In this document: positions 31,387-34,010 of the stretch, in pieces
How the letters are laid out: each line of letters opens with the position of its first letter
How positions within the stretch are numbered: position 1 is the first letter of the stretch
Assembly: GCA_016880595.1 (NCBI GenBank)
Contig: JAEHDC010000026.1
Span: 1-34,010, forward strand
Reading direction: 5' to 3'
Length of the DNA stretch: 34,010 bases
Origin: Candidatus Saccharimonadota bacterium
GTDB taxonomy: Bacteria; Patescibacteriota; Saccharimonadia; Saccharimonadales; EFPC-124
Translations under genes and position numbers: made by a program
The notes under the pieces: generated by a model
The model's input: the letters and a program-made list of their open reading frames with translations, nothing else
What the model was told of the DNA's origin: nothing
Database searches by the model: none

Positions 31387-32076
31387 ATGCAAATTATTGG
31401 ACATCGAGGCGCGCGCGGCTTAGCGCCAGAAAATTCTAAAACTGCCATAAAGGCGGCAATTAAAGCCGGCGTCGATTGGGTGGAATTTGACGTACGTTGT
31501 ACAAAAGACGGCAAAGTTGTTTTAGTGCACTCGCCGCACACCTTTAAAAAAACCTGGCGCCCACGAATAGTCTCTCGAACTCCATACAAAAAACTCGTAA
31601 GCGCTAAAACGTTTAAAAACGAGCCAATCGCCACAATAACAGAGGCGTTTACCACAATTGGAGGCAAGGCAAAAATTAATGTCGAAATTAAAAGCAAGGG
31701 CTGCGCCGAAACAATCGTAGACCACATAGAACGAATGGTAAAAGCAGGCGCGCCATACAACCATTTTATGGTTTCGTCATTTAAAGTTGAGCGCCTACGC
31801 GAAGTCCATCGGCTCAACGCTCAAATTCCGCTTGCCCTATTGCACGGAACGCGGCCAAAAAACTTCTTAAAAGTACGTGCTTTACGCTTAAGCGCTGTTG
31901 GTTTTTGGCACAAACGTCTGCCTAAAAAAATGATTGAACAAGCCAAAATCCGCAATTTAGCCGTCTACACCTACACTGTTAACAATCCTAAAAATATTGA
32001 AAAAATTAACAAGTTGGGCGTTGATATGGTTGTGACAGATCAACCTGACCGCCTAAAATCACCAGTTAAAAAGTAG
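31387..32076 (+). CDS. Glycerophosphodiester phosphodiesterase (GDPD family)
   Basis: A 229-residue TIM-barrel enzyme. GHRGARGLAPENS (5-17) supplies the catalytic His and substrate Arg; WVEFDVRCTKDGKVVLVHSPH (31-51) has the metal Glu33 and Asp35 and the second catalytic His48; INVEIKSKG and the C-terminal YTVNNPKNIEKINKLGVDMVVTDQPD are typical. The usual HD after the second histidine is HS here. The enzyme cleaves glycerophosphodiesters to glycerol-3-phosphate and an alcohol, useful for a host-dependent bacterium scavenging lipid head groups. There is no signal peptide, so it acts in the cytoplasm. It converges with trxB, with a hairpin between. Confidence 0.92.
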   Translation: MQIIGHRGARGLAPENSKTAIKAAIKAGVDWVEFDVRCTKDGKVVLVHSPHTFKKTWRPRIVSRTPYKKLVSAKTFKNEPIATITEAFTTIGGKAKINVEIKSKGCAETIVDHIERMVKAGAPYNHFMVSSFKVERLREVHRLNAQIPLALLHGTRPKNFLKVRALRLSAVGFWHKRLPKKMIEQAKIRNLAVYTYTVNNPKNIEKINKLGVDMVVTDQPDRLKSPVKK

Positions 32077-32107
32077 CAGACGGCGCATATTTTAGTAGCG
32101 CCGTCTG
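32077..32107. terminator. Terminator hairpin between convergent GDPD and trxB genes
   Basis: CAGACGGCGC (32077-32086) and GCGCCGTCTG (32098-32107) are perfect complements with an 11-base loop, immediately after the GDPD stop and 23 bases before the trxB stop. It can end both transcripts. Confidence 0.65.
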
Positions 32108-32130
32108 TTAGCTTTACCACAAAATATTTC

Positions 32131-33093
32131 CTAGACGCTTTCTGTAGGTAGCGTTATGAGATGATGCTTTTGTTTCTCTAGGTATTCGCGAATTTTTAGC
32201 GCAGCTGTAGCTCCTTCGCCCACTGCGCTAGCAATTTGCATAGTAGCGCCGCTGCGTACATCACCACTCGCAAATATGCCTGACAGATTCGTTTGTAGGT
32301 TTGCATCAGTTTTTATAAAACCGCTCTCGTCCAGCTTTATACCAGAGCCGTTTAAAAATGCCGTATTTGGAATTAAGCCGATAAAGACAAAAACGCCATC
32401 AACCGTAAATTCTACATCTTTGCCGTTTTGCTTAGCTAGAACTTTTGAGAATTTGCCATTGTCGCCACTAATTCCGGTTGGAGTTACGCCCAAATGTACG
32501 GTAATTTTACCTTGTTTAACTTTCTCATCTAGCTCGCGTTGCAAAACTTCAGACGCTTTTACTTCGCTCCGAACCAAAAGATCAATATGCGAGGCAAACT
32601 TTAGCAAAAATAATGCTTCTTGCACCGCAGAGTTTCCGCCACCCACTACGGCAATCTTTTTATCTCTATAAAACGCGCCATCACAGGTGGCGCAGAAATG
32701 TACGCCACGACCATAAAATTCCTTTTCTCCAGGAACATTTAACTGGCGATAGGCTGAACCAGTGGCGATTAGAACCGCCTTGGCATGCAATTCACCATCT
32801 GTTGTTTTAACTATCTTAAAATCGTCGCCATCAGAAATCTCCGCCACTTCGGCATATTGAATTTCCGCACCAAAGCGCTCAGCCTGGTCTTGCATTTGAC
32901 TGGCCAGATCCATACCCTTGATACCTTTGGCAAAACCTGGATAATTGTCTATCCAGTCTGTTATTGCAGCTAGGCCACCAACCACTCCTTTTTCGCACAT
33001 AACAGTGCTAATTTCTTCGCGAGTAGTGTATACCGCTGCCGCCAGAGCTGATGGCCCAGCGCCGACTATAACTAGATCCTTTTTTATAGTCAT
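32131..33093 (-). CDS. trxB: Thioredoxin reductase
   Basis: The start is ATG 33093, one base after the glutaredoxin stop; the track start at 33150 lies inside that gene. The 320-residue protein begins MTIKKDLVIVGAGPSALAAAVYTTR, with the FAD Rossmann GxGxxA motif. HFCATCDGAFYRDKKIAVVGGGNSAVQEALFL contains the redox pair CATC and the NADPH-binding GGGNSA; the ending GIFASGDVRSGATMQIASAVGEGATAAL is the conserved FAD-binding tail. It passes electrons from NAD(P)H to thioredoxin or the glutaredoxin encoded beside it. Confidence 0.95.
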   Translation of the reverse strand: MTIKKDLVIVGAGPSALAAAVYTTREEISTVMCEKGVVGGLAAITDWIDNYPGFAKGIKGMDLASQMQDQAERFGAEIQYAEVAEISDGDDFKIVKTTDGELHAKAVLIATGSAYRQLNVPGEKEFYGRGVHFCATCDGAFYRDKKIAVVGGGNSAVQEALFLLKFASHIDLLVRSEVKASEVLQRELDEKVKQGKITVHLGVTPTGISGDNGKFSKVLAKQNGKDVEFTVDGVFVFIGLIPNTAFLNGSGIKLDESGFIKTDANLQTNLSGIFASGDVRSGATMQIASAVGEGATAALKIREYLEKQKHHLITLPTESV

Positions 33094-33094
33094 T

Positions 33095-33358
33095 CTACGC
33101 TGCCACCATGTCTCGCACGGCTGCGCTAATTTTTGCCGGATTCCAGCCAACTGTCAAATCTCTTGCGCCTTGTTCATCTTCTACCACTGTTATTGGGACG
33201 GTCATTGCGCCGCTCATCTCTATAACTTGTTGCCTAATCTCTGGCTGCTCGTCCATATTTACGGCTGTGTAGTCCAGTCCTTTGCTGGTTAAAAATTTTT
33301 TTACCATGTCGCAATAAGCACACGACGAGGTTGTGTATATAGTGATTGTTTTTTTCAT
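33095..33358 (-). CDS. Glutaredoxin / NrdH-like thiol-redox protein
   Basis: The track ORF (33526) is overlong; GGAGGGG precedes ATG 33358, giving 87 residues MKKTITIYTTSSCAYCDMVKKFL. The redox motif is C13-AY-C16, the cis-proline motif is TVPITVV and the end is GWNPAKISAAV, which looks like NrdH/glutaredoxin-like proteins reduced directly by TrxB. It is co-translated with trxB, one base apart. It probably serves ribonucleotide reductase or general thiol reduction. Confidence 0.92.
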   Translation of the reverse strand: MKKTITIYTTSSCAYCDMVKKFLTSKGLDYTAVNMDEQPEIRQQVIEMSGAMTVPITVVEDEQGARDLTVGWNPAKISAAVRDMVAA

Positions 33359-33451
33359 TGTTTCCCCTCCACAGGAACTTCTTCTAGTATACATAAGCCT
33401 TAAGCGCTTTGGCAATATGTTGCGCGTTGTAGTTTTAGCTTTTTGACATAA

Positions 33452-33480
33452 ATTTAGCTCGCTTTTAAGGCGAGCTAAAT
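33452..33480 (-). terminator. Terminator hairpin after the FKBP gene
   Basis: ATTTAGCTCGC (33452-33462) and GCGAGCTAAAT (33470-33480) pair perfectly around a seven-base loop. On the minus strand the stem ends ...GCGAGCTAAATTTAT, with A/U-rich flanks, 20 bases after the FKBP stop. Confidence 0.65.
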
Positions 33481-33500
33481 AATTTTTAATACTACATGTT

Positions 33501-34010
33501 TTACTCGGAAGCGGCAGCGTCTGCATCGATGCTTAAGACTTCAATCTCAAAGACCAAGGCCGAGTTAGCTGGAATGCCACCAACTTCTTGATCACCATAA
33601 GCCATTGAGGAAGGAATGACCAAGCGGCGCTTGCCGCCAACCTTCATGCCTGTCACACCTTCTTTAACACCATCAATCACTTCGCTTAAGGTGATACTAA
33701 CAGGCACGCCAGTATCATAGCTGCTATCAAACTTTTCGCCAGTCGCGGCGACTGTACCTTTATAGTCAATTGTTACAGTGTCGTCGGCCTGAACTTCTTC
33801 ACCAGTGCCAACTGTTAAATCTGTTATTTGCAATGAAGTTACTTCTTCGGTTGTGACGTAGGCCGTTGGATCGACAGTTAGCTCAACGTCTTCTTCGGTG
33901 GTTGAATCTGTTGTAGTAGTGCTTTCTGCTGCCAAGGCATCGTTATTGTCCATTATAATCAAAACATATGAGCCCAAAAACCCAAAAGCCATGACAATTG
34001 CAATTACCCA
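33501..34010 (-). CDS. FKBP-type peptidyl-prolyl isomerase, membrane-anchored, 5' end outside window
   Basis: The frame is open to the window edge (WVIAIVMAFGFLGSYVLIIMD), so the true start lies beyond 34010 and the track start at 33992 is probably internal to the membrane helix. After the anchor comes an acidic Thr/Ser/Glu linker, then an FKBP domain: VQADDTVTIDYKGTVAATGEKFDSSYDTGVPVSITLSEVIDGVKEGVTGMKVGGKRRLVIPSSMAYGDQEVGGIPANSALVFEIEVLSI, with the usual binding-pocket residues. It should fold proteins on the outer side of the membrane. Confidence 0.93.
   Translation of the reverse strand, partial: WVIAIVMAFGFLGSYVLIIMDNNDALAAESTTTTDSTTEEDVELTVDPTAYVTTEEVTSLQITDLTVGTGEEVQADDTVTIDYKGTVAATGEKFDSSYDTGVPVSITLSEVIDGVKEGVTGMKVGGKRRLVIPSSMAYGDQEVGGIPANSALVFEIEVLSIDADAAASE

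Noticed and set aside
31380-31817. 145-aa minus ORF opposite the GDPD gene
   Set aside because: Shadow frame; the plus strand carries a complete GDPD enzyme.
1-34010. CRISPR array, prophage, transposase, restriction or toxin-antitoxin system
   Set aside because: No regularly spaced repeats, phage structural genes, transposases or defence motifs were found; content is core metabolism.
1-34010. tRNA and rRNA genes
   Set aside because: No T-loop GTTCRANNC with matching stems or rRNA-like sequence was seen by eye; a tRNAscan would settle it.
1-34010. TGA recoding as glycine (Gracilibacteria/Absconditabacteria)
   Set aside because: Genes end normally and their conserved stretches have no in-frame TGA at glycine positions.

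Overview
The window looks like a chromosomal segment of a Candidate Phyla Radiation (Patescibacteria) bacterium, most likely Candidatus Saccharibacteria (TM7). Reasons: moderate GC, tightly packed short operons with 1-20 nt overlaps, a GatCAB amidotransferase operon, a split two-subunit transketolase, a lone PilB-like pilus ATPase, GtrA/GT2/GT-C envelope glycosylation genes, and many small membrane proteins without a clear family. TGA reads as a stop, so the code is the standard one. The phylum call is inference; no rRNA or ribosomal protein is present to confirm it.

Layout. The first ~125 bases are 75% GC (90 of 120) and encode the tail of a proteobacterial-type metallo-beta-lactamase-fold hydrolase; the sequence then changes abruptly to 42% GC host DNA inside a membrane glycosyltransferase gene, which suggests a chimeric contig end. 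130-4601 (minus): PilB ATPase, GT2 glycosyltransferase, GtrA flippase and a truncated GT-C-like protein that the ORF track lacks. 4682-5569 (plus): a decayed Gmad2-domain gene and a SpoU/TrmH methyltransferase. 5.6-12.1 kb: a small unknown protein, DnaE, two small membrane proteins, a Nudix hydrolase and a TM-G5-Excalibur surface protein. 12.1-18.4 kb (minus): YtxH-like and other small membrane proteins, galU, and a gatC-gatA-(membrane HEPN-like)-gatB operon, then a polytopic protein with a Tyr/Asp tail. 18.4-22.8 kb: uvrB, a divergent lipoprotein, a LOG-family protein and a 409-aa unknown. 22.85-23.48 kb has no convincing protein gene but is dense in hairpins and ends in a strong plus-strand terminator, so it is a candidate large structured ncRNA. 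23.5-30.0 kb (minus) is a carbon-metabolism operon: GAPDH, RpiB, Rpe, two transketolase halves, a membrane protein, class II aldolase and a PfkB-family kinase. 30.1-34.0 kb: a frameshifted small gene, inorganic pyrophosphatase, a GDPD phosphodiesterase, thioredoxin reductase, glutaredoxin and an FKBP running off the edge.

How the genes fit together. The metabolic cluster interconverts pentose phosphates and triose/hexose phosphates and feeds GAPDH, as expected for a reduced fermenter relying on the non-oxidative pentose phosphate route. GatCAB makes Gln-tRNA(Gln) and/or Asn-tRNA(Asn). Trx reductase and glutaredoxin form a redox pair. Promoters are readable: extended -10 boxes (TGnTANANT) recur, and several lie 6-7 nt before the start codon, implying leaderless mRNAs (pilB, trmH-like, uvrB, nudix), while other genes carry strong GGAGG-type ribosome binding sites.
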